Under the pieces are notes generated by a model that worked only from the letters and a program-made list of their open reading frames with translations, was not told where the DNA came from and did not search any database. Shown one piece after another: positions 33,032 through 42,145 of a DNA stretch of 64,000 bases. The stretch is from Paenibacillus sp. LHD-117 (lineage in GTDB: Bacteria; Bacillota; Bacilli; Paenibacillales; Paenibacillaceae). The translations under genes and the position numbers were made by a program. The DNA is taken from NCBI RefSeq assembly GCF_030929555.1, contig NZ_JAVFVT010000006.1:62001-126000 (forward strand), written 5' to 3'. Position 1 is the first letter of the stretch. The number at the start of each line of letters is the position of its first letter.

Positions 33032-33049
33032 GCTGCTTCCACTCCTCCC

Positions 33050-34273
33050 TTAAGGACGAACAAGCGTGCCATCCGCCTTGCGATCCAGTTTGTACGGATT
33101 AAAATAGACCGAACGTTTCCAGTCGCCGCCGACCAGTTCCAACGCCTTCAGCTCGTCCAGCTCGATGCCGAGCCCCGGTTTATCCGACGGGTACAAATAG
33201 CCGCCTCTTCGAACGATATGCCCTTCGAACGCTTCCAATTCCTCCGGGCGAAAATGATTGATTTCCTGAATACCGAAATTCCAGATCGCCATATCCAGAT
33301 GAACCGCGGCCGCCTGGTTGACGGGATCGTTCTCGCCGCCTTCCTGCCAGGCGGTGCGAATGCCGAACGCTTCCGCCAGCGCGGCGATTTTGCGGCAGGC
33401 GCTGATGCCTCCCGCTTTGGACACCCGGACGCGGATGAAATCGATCAGCCGCTCCTGGATAAGCGGCGTCCACTCCTGCGGATTCGCGAACAGCTCGCCC
33501 ACCGCCTGCGGCGTGGCGCTTTGCGTCCTCAGCTGCCTATACCAGCCGAGCTGCTCCGGCGCGATCGCGTCCTCCAGGTAGAACAAATCGTACGGCTCCA
33601 CCCGTTTCGACAGCTGGATCGCTCCGATCGGCGACACATGCTCGTGCACGTCGTGCGTGAACTGGACGCCAAATCCGAATTCCTCGCGAAGCTGCTCGAA
33701 CATGGCGGGAATCGCCTGCAGGTAGGCATGCTCGTCGAACACGGATCCCGATGCCCAGGACGGCGACGGCACATTCGCTTTGCCCAGCTCGACGAAGCCG
33801 CCGCCGCCGTAGCCGCCGAGCTGCGCCCTGATCACGGTGTAGCCTTCCTCCTTGAACCGGTAAACGTCCTCCTTCAATTCGGCGATGTCCCGGCCGCCCG
33901 CATGTCCGTAACACGGAACGGCGGCACGGCAAGCACCTCCGAGCAGCTGATAGACCGGTAGGCCGGCTTCCTTGCCTTTAATGTCCCAAAGCGCCATGTC
34001 GATGCCGCCGATCGCCGTCTGCAGCAAGGCGCCGTTCCGCCAATAGCCGCTCATGTACATCGTCTGCCACAAGTCCTCGATATTCGCCGCGTCCCGCCCG
34101 ATGATCACGGGAGCTAGCAGCTGTTCGACGATCATGACGACGGCTTCGGGATTGTAGATGTCGGACGCGGAACCGATCCCGTATAATCCGTCTTGGTCGG
34201 TCGTAACCTTCACGATCGTCCACGTACCGTTTTTTCGTGTCCGGATACATTCGACGGACATTATTTTCGCCAT
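33050..34273 (-). CDS. enolase-superfamily dehydratase, ManD/RspA-like
   Basis: A 407-residue enzyme of the mannonate dehydratase (ManD) branch of the enolase superfamily. The capping domain is residues 1-125; the barrel carries metal ligands in THDVHEH (Asp), YLEDAI (Glu) and VGELF (Glu). Late motifs GENDPVNQAAAVHLD and WNFGIQE are characteristic of this branch. Members dehydrate D-mannonate or D-gluconate, or have no good activity at all, so the name is tentative. ATG 34273 follows GAAGGAAGGTG by six bases. The promoter in front carries the locus-specific box described at 34308-34356. It leads a two-gene unit with the epimerase. Confidence 0.85.
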   Translation of the reverse strand: MAKIMSVECIRTRKNGTWTIVKVTTDQDGLYGIGSASDIYNPEAVVMIVEQLLAPVIIGRDAANIEDLWQTMYMSGYWRNGALLQTAIGGIDMALWDIKGKEAGLPVYQLLGGACRAAVPCYGHAGGRDIAELKEDVYRFKEEGYTVIRAQLGGYGGGGFVELGKANVPSPSWASGSVFDEHAYLQAIPAMFEQLREEFGFGVQFTHDVHEHVSPIGAIQLSKRVEPYDLFYLEDAIAPEQLGWYRQLRTQSATPQAVGELFANPQEWTPLIQERLIDFIRVRVSKAGGISACRKIAALAEAFGIRTAWQEGGENDPVNQAAAVHLDMAIWNFGIQEINHFRPEELEAFEGHIVRRGGYLYPSDKPGLGIELDELKALELVGGDWKRSVYFNPYKLDRKADGTLVRP

Positions 34274-34307
34274 GTGACGCACCTTCCTTCGCGCAAGAGT
34301 CCCCTCT

Positions 34308-34356
34308 AGTGTAGAAGAATCGCAGGCCGAACCCTATGGGGCAATCCGAAACTTTC
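34308..34356 (-). promoter_or_regulatory. locus-specific promoter box and -10 of the ManD-like gene
   Basis: On the minus strand the box GAAAGTTTCGGATTGCCCCA (34337-34356, continuing two bases) is followed after 21 bp by TACACT (34308-34313), which lies 34 bases before the ATG. Three other promoters in this locus have the same box and nearly the same spacing. Confidence 0.7.
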
Positions 34357-34378
34357 TATCCCGTTATTGGCGAGTCCG

Positions 34379-36045
34379 TTATTGATGGCTCGTCGGATGA
34401 TTCGCCGTCAACGCGATCTCGTTCCTGAACATCCGGGCGATATCACCCGTCAGACGAAGATAGAAGTCCGACGAGACGGCGACCCCGTCCGCGTCGAGCG
34501 TCAGGAAATACTGGTTCGTCGGAATTTCCGAGCTGTTCCTCGCCGCTTTGGCGATGGCCGTCGCTTCGTCGTATTCGTCGAACATTGCGACGTAGCCGGT
34601 CGAGATGCCGACACTTTTCATATTGTACGCTTGCCGCCACATGAAATCGCCGTGCAGGCGGGGAATTTCGTTGATCGGGCCATTGTGCAGGTTTTTCCAC
34701 GAGAAGCCCGGCCAGATGACCGGCTGGTACGCGATGCCGTATTGCTGGGTAAACGCATAATCCGGCTGATAGTGATTCGTCTTGTAGTGGTCGGCCCCCG
34801 CCAGCTGGCTGAAGCGGCCCACAAACCACGGCGACAGCATGTCGAGCGACTTATAGACGTCAAGGAAGCCGGGCTTTGAATCTTCTATGCCGTTCCGCCA
34901 ATGAGTCGGCACGCCTCCAATGACGTAATACCCTTGATTTTTGAACCAAGCGATCAGATCCGCCGCCTCCGCCGCCGTTCCGGGACGATCATTAAAGCCG
35001 ATGCCCCAAATGCTGATGACCGGCTTGCCGTTCTGTTTCGCGTACGCGAACGACGAGGGCAGCGCCATGGCTCCCAACACCTGGTTCGTGAAGTCGGTCT
35101 TGACCGCCTGTACCCAGTTGGACGGATCCATCCCCGTAATATCATACATGACGTAAAACTTGCGGTCGTTCGCTTCCGCCGCGTTTTTCGCTTTGACCGC
35201 CACGCTGTCCCGGTTCGACTTCCAATTGTTCGGCGCGTTGTTCGCATCCGCGCCGAACCGCTGAAGCGCCGCGCGTAGATGCCGTACGTCTTCATCCACT
35301 CGAAGTGCTTGCTCACCGTCGACTGGTCGTAGGACGAGAACAGCTTGGCCGGCTGGCCGTTGCCGAGATTGCCGAGTCCCGTCTGATACGACTGCGAGTA
35401 CTCGCTCATGTCCGGATACATTTCGAAGTTGACGTTGCCGGTCGGCGCCGGAGCGCTGCCGTTCTTGGACCAGTGCGTCCAGTTGTTCAGCGGGGAGCTA
35501 TCCCCTACAGCGGTGAACCAGCCTTGGTAACCCGCGATGATTTTGCCGAAGACGTCGCCGCCCGCGGGATCGTTCGAGAATTGATACCAATGGACGTTAA
35601 ACAAATTGCCTACGCCTCCCGTAAATTTCAAATAGAGGGTATGCACGCCCGAGATTGTGGAGATGGCGCAAGTTTTCGTGATCCAGCTCTGCCAGCCGCC
35701 CGTCGGCGGCACGACGCACGTGCCCGCAAGCGTGCCGTTCGCGCTGCCCGTCCGAATCTCGATCTTGCCCCCGGTCGTGTTGCTTGCCACGCGCAGCTTG
35801 ACCGACGTCGCCCCGCTGCCGAAGTCGACGTTCGTAAACGCGATGTGATCGCCGTTGTCGATGAACGCGACGTTTTGTCCCCCTTCGCTCGAAGGCTCAA
35901 GCTGAATGCCGGATTGGGAGCTGTAAGAGGATGCGGCCGTCTGAACGAAAGCGGAAGCCGCGTGGGCGACTTCGGGGCTTGCGTACAGCTGGGTGCCAAG
36001 CAGAGCAACCATAACAATTCCTGCCAATAGTCTGATCTTGTTCAC
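34379..36045 (-). pseudogene. secreted CBM6 plus GH71/99-like glycoside hydrolase, frameshifted
   Basis: Two overlapping minus-strand frames make one gene. The first part starts at GTG 36045 (GGGAGGAG eight bases upstream), has a signal peptide (RLLAGIVMVALLGTQLYA) and a CBM6 module (about residues 32-160), then the hydrolase domain from GKIIAGYQGWFTAVGD to WMKTYGI. At about 35268-35276 the frame breaks; the next frame continues with ALQRFGADANN to the end (DIARMFRNEIALT). The span of 1667 bases is one short of a multiple of three, so a single lost base in the GCGCGGCGC run explains it and would restore 555 residues. GH71/99 members act on alpha-glucans or alpha-mannosides. It follows the binding-protein gene after a hairpin. 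Confidence 0.85.
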
Positions 36046-36210
36046 GATTCGAATCTCCTCCCGAATGTCGTTCGAGCAGGTTTCTTCCCTTCCTCCCATC
36101 CAACCGGACATTACTGACTCTCTCTCTTGCGATCGCAATCCGTCGCTTACTAGATTCGCGCCCCACCTCCTTTCGTGCAATCGAACCTTCCCGAGGCGTC
36201 CAGGCATACG

Positions 36211-36241
36211 ACAGCCCGGCCCCTCGTGGGACCGGGCTGTT
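36211..36241. terminator. strong hairpin between binding-protein and GH71/99-like genes
   Basis: ACAGCCCGGCCCC and GGACCGGGCTGT form a ~12-bp GC-rich stem. The minus strand has no U-tract after it, so it is more likely an mRNA stability or attenuation hairpin protecting the upstream binding-protein message than a full terminator. Confidence 0.45.
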
Positions 36242-36255
36242 TGTAACCCTGTCGG

Positions 36256-37806
36256 CTATTCCTTGGCTGCCAGATAGGCGTCGATCTGCTTCTGTGTTTC
36301 CGCAAGGATGACGTCCAGCCCGTTCTTCTTCTGCGTCGCGATGTAGTCCGCCACCGCCTGGTCCACGTCCTTCACGAGCCCGAACTCGATCGGCCGTCCG
36401 ATCTCGTCGCTCGCTTGGTCGCGCTTCGCGATCTCGTTCTTCATCTCGTCCTCGGCGATGAACAAGCCGTCGATCGGCGAGTTGACGTTGTTCGGCTGGC
36501 TGGCGAATTCCGCCTCCTTCACCCAGAAATCTTGTCCGTACGTCATCGTCGGACGCATGAATTGCGGCTTCCAGAACGCCCATTGGCCGCCCCATTCCAT
36601 GTAGTTGGAGGTCGTCGTCGACATGCCTTCCGGATACTCCGCGCCTTCGCCGTTCAACACGTACGTCTTGCCTTCGATGCCGTATTGCAGCAGGTCGTAC
36701 AGCGTGCGGTCCGTCTCGACCATGTCGAGGAAGCGGAGCACGCGGTCCGGATGCTCGGAGTTGCGGTTGATCGCGACCACGTTGGCGAGCGCAGTACGGT
36801 TCACGAATTTTTTATCCGGGTACAGCAGTGACATCTCTTGCTTGTAGGACGGATCGGCGAATCCCGGATTGGCGTTGGCCCATTCGTGGGACGTGACCGT
36901 GAACAACGTTTTGCCGTTGCGCCATTGCGCGGCACCGTCTTCCTTGTCGATCATCGCATCGCGGTTGATCAGATTGTCGTCGTACCAGACCTTCGCGAGC
37001 TTCGCGGCCTCCAGGAAAAACGGCTGCTGCTCGACCGGCTGCACTTTGATCTCCGGATCGTTCAGGTAGAAACCTAAGCCATGGAAGTTGAGATCTACCC
37101 ATTCGTCGCGAATATAGTACATCGACAATGGCGACGTGCGGCTCAGCTTCTCGTTCGGATAAGCTTTCTTGAGCTCCCGGAGCAGGTTGTCGATGTCTTC
37201 GATCGTCTTGATGGAATCCGGCGCGATGTCGATTCCCGCTTTCTCCGCGAGATCGGCTCGCCAGCCGGCGAACTTCCGCTCGTTCATCTTCATCGTCCAA
37301 GGCAGGCCGACGATCTGGCCGTTTACGGTCGCCGCTTGCAGCGTGCCTTGCTCCTCATATTTTTTGTACAGGTTCGGCGCGTGTTGCGGCAGCAGATCGT
37401 TCAGCGCCATGTAGGAGCCTTTTGCCGCCATTTGCTTATACGACAGCCAATCGCCGTCGAAGTTCATGTCCCAATTGTCGCCGGAAGCGGCCATGACGAG
37501 CATCTTGTCCTTGAAGTCGCCGAACGGGATGAAGTTGATGTCGAACTTGACGTTCAGCCCCTTCGCCTTGACGTATTTGCTGATCTCGTTCCATACCTCG
37601 TCCGTCGCCGCTTTTTTGTCCCCGCCGAAATAAAACTTCAGCGTCACTTCTTCTTCCGTGCTGCCGGACGTGGCTCCCGGCTCTGCCCCGTTCTGGTCGT
37701 CGTTGCCCGCGCTGTTGCCGTTCCCGCCGGAGCTGCAAGCCGCCATCAAAAGCGTGAGCAGCAGGATGACGGAAAGCAGCAATGGCAGTTTGCGTCTAGT
37801 GTGCAT
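36256..37806 (-). CDS. sugar ABC transporter substrate-binding lipoprotein (LplA-like)
   Basis: A 516-residue lipoprotein: signal peptide with lipobox LLMAAC (Cys24), a Gly/Asn/Ser-rich tether, then a family 1-type solute-binding fold (VTLKFYFGGDKKAATDEVWNEI and later MNFDGDWLSYKQMAAKGSYMAL). It is of the long LplA/YtcQ kind found with LplB/LplC-type permeases in Paenibacillus and used for oligosaccharides. The permeases lie upstream in the same direction (64-base gap to LplC-type). No ATPase gene is present, as usual: a shared MsmX-type ATPase is expected elsewhere. With GH38 nearby, a mannose-containing oligosaccharide is the likely ligand (inference). Confidence 0.92.
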   Translation of the reverse strand: MHTRRKLPLLLSVILLLTLLMAACSSGGNGNSAGNDDQNGAEPGATSGSTEEEVTLKFYFGGDKKAATDEVWNEISKYVKAKGLNVKFDINFIPFGDFKDKMLVMAASGDNWDMNFDGDWLSYKQMAAKGSYMALNDLLPQHAPNLYKKYEEQGTLQAATVNGQIVGLPWTMKMNERKFAGWRADLAEKAGIDIAPDSIKTIEDIDNLLRELKKAYPNEKLSRTSPLSMYYIRDEWVDLNFHGLGFYLNDPEIKVQPVEQQPFFLEAAKLAKVWYDDNLINRDAMIDKEDGAAQWRNGKTLFTVTSHEWANANPGFADPSYKQEMSLLYPDKKFVNRTALANVVAINRNSEHPDRVLRFLDMVETDRTLYDLLQYGIEGKTYVLNGEGAEYPEGMSTTTSNYMEWGGQWAFWKPQFMRPTMTYGQDFWVKEAEFASQPNNVNSPIDGLFIAEDEMKNEIAKRDQASDEIGRPIEFGLVKDVDQAVADYIATQKKNGLDVILAETQKQIDAYLAAKE

Positions 37807-37870
37807 GTTGACCTCTCCCCTGTTCGAATAAATTTATACTATACGGCCGAAGCCGGAATAGCCAGTCCTA

Positions 37871-38764
37871 CTAGCCTTTGACGGCACCGACCATCAGTCC
37901 CTTGACGAAAAACCGTTGAACGAACGGATACAGGAAAATAATGGGCCCTATCGTCACGACGGTCAGCGCCATCTTGATCGATTCCGACGGGATTTGCGCC
38001 GAGATGCGCTGCATGGCCGCCGCGTTGCTGGAGCTCTTCAGAAACTCCACGTTGGAGACGAGCGTCCTCAGCAGCAGCTGGAGCGGCTGCAGCTCTTGCT
38101 TGTCGACGAACATGAGGCCGAGGAACCAATCGTTCCAGTAGCTCAAGGCGACGAACAAACCGACGGTGGCGAGCACCGGAAGCGACAACGGCAGAATGAG
38201 TTGGTAGAAGATCCGGAATTCGCCCGCTCCGTCCATTTTGGCCGACTCGTGCAAATCCTCAGGTATCGAAAGCATGAAATTGCGGATCAGGAACATGTTG
38301 AAGGCGTTGGCGAGCATCGGCAGAATAAGCGCCCATAACGTGTCCTTCAAATCAAGGTAGCGGACGCAGATGATGTACCATGGAACGAGGCCGCCGTTGA
38401 ACAACATCGTGATGATGACGTAGATCGAAAAGATGTTGCGGTATTTGAACGAGCGCCTCGCCATGACGTATGCGCCCATACTGGTCACGAAGAGCGACAA
38501 GACGGTGCCGGCTGCCGTCACCAGAATGCTGATGCCGTACGCGTCGAAGATCCGGTTCGAGCCAAGCAGCAGGATGCGGTACGAATCGAAGGTGATCGTC
38601 TTCGGCAATAACGCATAGCCATGATCCATGATGTCCTTCTCCGTGCTGAGTGAGCCCGAGATGACCATGACGAACGGAAGCAGGCACGAGACGCTGAACA
38701 ATGCGATGGCGATCAGGATGACGAGCTGGCCGATGGACGTTTTGCGAGCCGTGGCTGTAGACAT
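37871..38764 (-). CDS. carbohydrate ABC transporter permease, LplC/YtcP type
   Basis: A 297-residue membrane protein with six helices of the MalG-like half. The EAA loop, ESAKMDGAGEFRIFYQLILP, is intact, and the C-terminus is FVKGLMVGAVKG, typical of LplC/YtcP. Together with the LplB-type permease and the binding lipoprotein it forms an oligosaccharide importer. A ribosome site AAGGAGGAAAAA precedes the ATG. A copy of the intergenic repeat (38807-39014) separates it from the LplB-type gene by 254 bases, unlike the usual short gap. Confidence 0.92.
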   Translation of the reverse strand: MSTATARKTSIGQLVILIAIALFSVSCLLPFVMVISGSLSTEKDIMDHGYALLPKTITFDSYRILLLGSNRIFDAYGISILVTAAGTVLSLFVTSMGAYVMARRSFKYRNIFSIYVIITMLFNGGLVPWYIICVRYLDLKDTLWALILPMLANAFNMFLIRNFMLSIPEDLHESAKMDGAGEFRIFYQLILPLSLPVLATVGLFVALSYWNDWFLGLMFVDKQELQPLQLLLRTLVSNVEFLKSSSNAAAMQRISAQIPSESIKMALTVVTIGPIIFLYPFVQRFFVKGLMVGAVKG

Positions 38765-38806
38765 GATGTTTTTCCTCCTTTTTCGTTAAGGTTTAACTAA
38801 AATAAA

Positions 38807-39014
38807 AGTTCAAAAAGTTCGGTTTTCAGCACCGAGAAGATTGAAAGAAGCTAGAAATTGAGGAGCGGAGCGTAGTGTAAGCTACGTGAGCACCTGAAAT
38901 GTTTCCGTAGGAAACATACTTCGAAAGCATTCGCTTAATTTCGGCTGAATTCAATATTCGATGTCGAGTAAGCTCCCTGAAGTACTTCGTGATCAAAAGC
39001 GGACTTTTTGAACT
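38807..39014 (+). repeat. intergenic repeat, copy 1 (208 bp)
   Basis: One of three related copies. It starts AGTTCAAAAAGTTCGGTTTT and ends with the inverse (AAAAGCGGACTTTTTGAACT), giving a terminal inverted repeat of about 20 bp with two mismatches. Inside are GAGGAGCGGAGCGTAG...CTACGTGAGCACC (hairpin CGTAG/CTACG) and a perfect hairpin ATGTTTCC-GT-AGGAAACAT. No protein is encoded. It ends five bases before the LplB-type stop codon and fills the gap to the LplC-type gene. Confidence 0.9.
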
Positions 39015-39018
39015 ACAT

Positions 39019-39945
39019 CTAGAAGATGGCGGAATCTTTGTCGATTTTGCGGGCCATGTAATTGCTGCCGATGACGAGCACGAACGCGATGACAGATTGC
39101 AGGAAGCCGGCCGCCGAAGCCATGCCGATGTCGCCGGATTTGCGCAGGCTGCGGTACACGAACGTATCGATGACGTCCGTCGTCGGGAACAGCAGCGATG
39201 CGTCGCCCACCATCGCGTAGAACATGCCGAAGTCCGCGTTCATGATGCGTCCGACGGCCAGAAGCGTCAGAATGATGATCGTCGGCTTCAGCATCGGGAT
39301 GCTGATGTACCGGATTTGCTGCCACCGGCTCGCGCCGTCGATGGACGCGGCTTCATAATACGAGTTGTCGATCGACGTTAGCGCCGCCAGGTAGATGATC
39401 GTGCCGTACCCCGTCACCTTCCACCTTATGGCGATCGTCAGAATGAGCGGCCAAAGCCCCGCTTCGCTGTAGAAGTCGATCGGCTGCATGCCGATCGTCT
39501 CCAGCAGCCGGTTGATCGCGCCGCTCTCGTAGTTCATCAGATTGTAGGCGAACACGCCGACGACGATCCACGAGATGAAGAACGGCAGGAACGTCAGCGA
39601 CTGGGTGACCCGTTTGAAATATTTGCTCCGGATCTCGTTCAGCATGAGCGCGAGCCCGACCTCGAACACGAGGCCGACGGCGATGAACAGCGCGTTCAGC
39701 AGAATGGTGTTGCGGATGGCGCGGTACGCCACGTCGGACGAAAACAGGTAATCGAAGTTGCTGAGCAGCGGGTCCATCCAATCGCTTCCGAAGATGCCCT
39801 CCTGAAAGTCGAAATCCTTGAACGCGATAACCAGACCGGCAAGCGGCAAGTAGTTGAATAAGAAGAGCAGCGTCGCCACGGGCAAAAACATGAGCAGCAA
39901 CGTGCGGTTGCGAAGCAGTTCGCGCAAAACGCCATGTCGTTTCAT
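39019..39945 (-). CDS. carbohydrate ABC transporter permease, LplB type
   Basis: A 308-residue MalF-like permease with six helices. Hallmarks are an N-terminal LLLMFLPVATLLFLFNYLPLAG helix and the EAA loop EAASIDGASRWQQIRYISIP. It begins the ABC operon: the promoter box at 39978-40027 is upstream and the terminator of the kinase gene lies beyond that. The gene's own product pairs with the LplC-type permease downstream on the same strand. Confidence 0.92.
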   Translation of the reverse strand: MKRHGVLRELLRNRTLLLMFLPVATLLFLFNYLPLAGLVIAFKDFDFQEGIFGSDWMDPLLSNFDYLFSSDVAYRAIRNTILLNALFIAVGLVFEVGLALMLNEIRSKYFKRVTQSLTFLPFFISWIVVGVFAYNLMNYESGAINRLLETIGMQPIDFYSEAGLWPLILTIAIRWKVTGYGTIIYLAALTSIDNSYYEAASIDGASRWQQIRYISIPMLKPTIIILTLLAVGRIMNADFGMFYAMVGDASLLFPTTDVIDTFVYRSLRKSGDIGMASAAGFLQSVIAFVLVIGSNYMARKIDKDSAIF

Positions 39946-39977
39946 CTCGATGACCCTCTCCCGAATGTGATGTCTTC

Positions 39978-40027
39978 ATCGTACAAGATCGGGGCGACCG
40001 GCAGCCATGAGCGAATCTTATCCTTTG
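39978..40027 (-). promoter_or_regulatory. locus-specific promoter box and -10 of the ABC operon
   Basis: On the minus strand CAAAGGATAAGATTCGCTCA (40008-40027, continuing two bases) is followed after 22 bp by TACGAT (39978-39983), 32 bases before the LplB-type ATG. It is the most diverged of the four related boxes. Confidence 0.55.
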
Positions 40028-40090
40028 TGGGGCAAGTTTGGCTTGCGGAGACGATAAGGAAAAATACGCCCGGTTTTTCTCCGAAAACGC

Positions 40091-40116
40091 AAAAAAACCG
40101 TCCTCTTCGGACGGTT
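40091..40116 (-). terminator. terminator of the sensor kinase gene
   Basis: On the minus strand AACCGTCC-GAAGA-GGACGGTT is followed by a T7 run. It separates the kinase transcript from the ABC operon. Confidence 0.9.
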
Positions 40117-40128
40117 GATTCGCTGCGG

Positions 40129-41955
40129 TTAGTCGTTTTCGTTTTTTCCTCCGAACAACATCGTTCCCTCCGGCTCCCTGCTCTCACCATCCTGCAGGAC
40201 CGGATGGCGCAGCGTGATAGTCGTCCCGATCTCGGGTCCCGTCGCGATCGACAGCTTACAAGCTTCGCCGAAATACAGCTTCAGCCGGTCGTTCACGTTG
40301 CGAAGGCCTACGCCTCCTCTCGAGGCGGTCACGCGTTCGTCCTCGGGACTTTCCAGCTTCGCCAGCACCTCCTCCGGTATCCCCTTGCCGTTGTCGGCGA
40401 TGTCGATGACGATATCCTCGCCTTCCCGTCTGGCGGCGATCATTATTTTGCCCCGCTCGAAATCCCCCCTGACGCTGTGCTGGATCGCGTTCTCGACCAG
40501 CGGCTGCAGGAGCAGGCGGAGGAACGGCATATCCATGATCGCCGGATCGACGGCATACAGCATCCGGATCGGCTTGCCCATGCGCGCCTGCTCGATCGAC
40601 ACGTACGCCTTCACCTGCTCGATCTCGCGGCGGAGCGTCGTAATTTCTTTTCCCTGGTTCAGACTGAGCCTAAGCAGGTTGCCGAGCGCCGACACCATCT
40701 CGCTAATGTCGCTTCGCCCGTGATTTTCGGCTTTCCACCGGATCGACTCCAGCGTGTTGTACAGGAAATGCGGATTGATCTGGTGGCTGAGCACCTGGAA
40801 CTCCAGCGCCTTCTTCCGCCTCTCGGACAACGAAGCGTCCGCGATCAGCTTCTCGATCCGCTTCACCAGGCTGCCAACCCCGCGGTACAGCCAGCCGACC
40901 TCGTCGTTGCGCTGCGACCACGGCACAAGATAGTGCAGATTGTCCGATTCCAGCCGCCGCATGATGCGGACTAGATGCGCGATCGGCTGCGTGAAGCGCG
41001 CCGTGATATAGAACAATACCCCGATGCAGCACATCGCGTAAATAATGATGAAAATGACCAGCATGCGGTTGATTTCCTTTATCGTGCCCGCCAGCTCCCG
41101 GAGCGGCGTCAAGCTGACGATCGACCAGGGTCGGCCCGGCATGCTTACGTAATCGGCCAAATATTCGATACCGCCGATCGTCACGGAGCTGGAGCCTTGT
41201 GTTCCGCCGCGCATCGCTTCGATCAGCGATTCGGACGGCAGCGGCTGCCCCGTCCACTCGTTGGCGGCGGAATCGTAATGGACCACGCCTTGTTTGTTGA
41301 CAAGCAGCAGCTTCTGGTCCCGCAGCTCCTCCGACGACGCGAAATAACGGCTCAAGTAATCCTCCGTCAGCTCCGTCACGAGGAGTCCCCTCACGCCTTG
41401 GTCGTACAGTCCCGTGAACCGCTTGACGTAGGCGAGCAGCGGCTTCGAATATTCGCCCCGCTTCGGCATCCACAGATACCAATTGGGACTGACCGTGACG
41501 CTGGAGCGCTGATACCAGTCCTGGTTCACGATGTACGCCGATTCGCCGATCGTGTTCATGTATTCCGGATACTTGTGCGGCTTGATCGGAATGACCCGGG
41601 TTCGGAAGGCGTCGATTGACGGCGCTTTTTGGCTAAGCAAGGTAAGCATGTTCACGACGAAATCCTGCTCCTCCCCCGCATTCGCGGGTTCGGCGTCAAG
41701 CAGATCCTGCAGCTGCTTGTTTCCGATCAGGTCGTTGACCTGATCGTTAAGCGCGTCGAGGTACATCTCGAAGCTTTTTCGCGTCTGGAGCAGGTAGCTC
41801 ATGGTCATTTTCGTATTCGTGCTCGAGATGCCCTCGATCGATTTGATATGGGCGTAATACGCGAACAGCAAGAACGGCACCATGATGATGATGAAAAAAA
41901 TCAGAATGACCCGGTTGCGAAACGACGTGGCGAGCCGAAAGCTTAATCGGTTCAA
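40129..41955 (-). CDS. YesM-type sensor histidine kinase
   Basis: A 608-residue membrane kinase: a transmembrane helix (VILIFFIIIMVPFLLFAYY), an extracellular dCache-type domain (about residues 35-290), a second helix (MLVIFIIIYAMCCIGVLFYI), a HAMP region, a His_kinase domain with NPHFLYN (phospho-His 396) and an ATPase domain with ENAIQHS, DNGKGIP and GVGLRNVNDRL. I choose TTG 41955 as start because AAGGGGGG is six bases before it and no better start exists; the frame upstream runs into the GH38 promoter. It should sense the extracellular sugar or a loaded binding protein and phosphorylate the YesN-type regulator encoded at 45032-46672. Confidence 0.9.
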   Translation of the reverse strand: MNRLSFRLATSFRNRVILIFFIIIMVPFLLFAYYAHIKSIEGISSTNTKMTMSYLLQTRKSFEMYLDALNDQVNDLIGNKQLQDLLDAEPANAGEEQDFVVNMLTLLSQKAPSIDAFRTRVIPIKPHKYPEYMNTIGESAYIVNQDWYQRSSVTVSPNWYLWMPKRGEYSKPLLAYVKRFTGLYDQGVRGLLVTELTEDYLSRYFASSEELRDQKLLLVNKQGVVHYDSAANEWTGQPLPSESLIEAMRGGTQGSSSVTIGGIEYLADYVSMPGRPWSIVSLTPLRELAGTIKEINRMLVIFIIIYAMCCIGVLFYITARFTQPIAHLVRIMRRLESDNLHYLVPWSQRNDEVGWLYRGVGSLVKRIEKLIADASLSERRKKALEFQVLSHQINPHFLYNTLESIRWKAENHGRSDISEMVSALGNLLRLSLNQGKEITTLRREIEQVKAYVSIEQARMGKPIRMLYAVDPAIMDMPFLRLLLQPLVENAIQHSVRGDFERGKIMIAARREGEDIVIDIADNGKGIPEEVLAKLESPEDERVTASRGGVGLRNVNDRLKLYFGEACKLSIATGPEIGTTITLRHPVLQDGESREPEGTMLFGGKNEND

Positions 41956-42050
41956 GACGCGCCCCCCTTTTCCTCTATATGAAGTACAAGTTCGAAGCCC
42001 CGCTCGCGAGGGCAAGGCGCGCCTTTGGCGGCCCGGCCAATCCCGGACCC

Positions 42051-42099
42051 GAAAGTTTGCGATCGCCTCATTGTCCGCCGCTCCCCGCTTCCCTACACT
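42051..42099 (+). promoter_or_regulatory. locus-specific promoter box and -10 of the GH38 gene
   Basis: GAAAGTTTGCGATCGCCTCA (42051-42070, continuing two bases) is followed after exactly 21 bp by TACACT (42094-42099), 46 bases before the GH38 ATG. Spacing and -10 are identical to those of the ManD-like promoter on the other strand. Confidence 0.7.
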
Positions 42100-42145
42100 T
42101 AAAGCCGTAGTGACCCTATTTCGAAACAGAAACGAGGATATGCCC

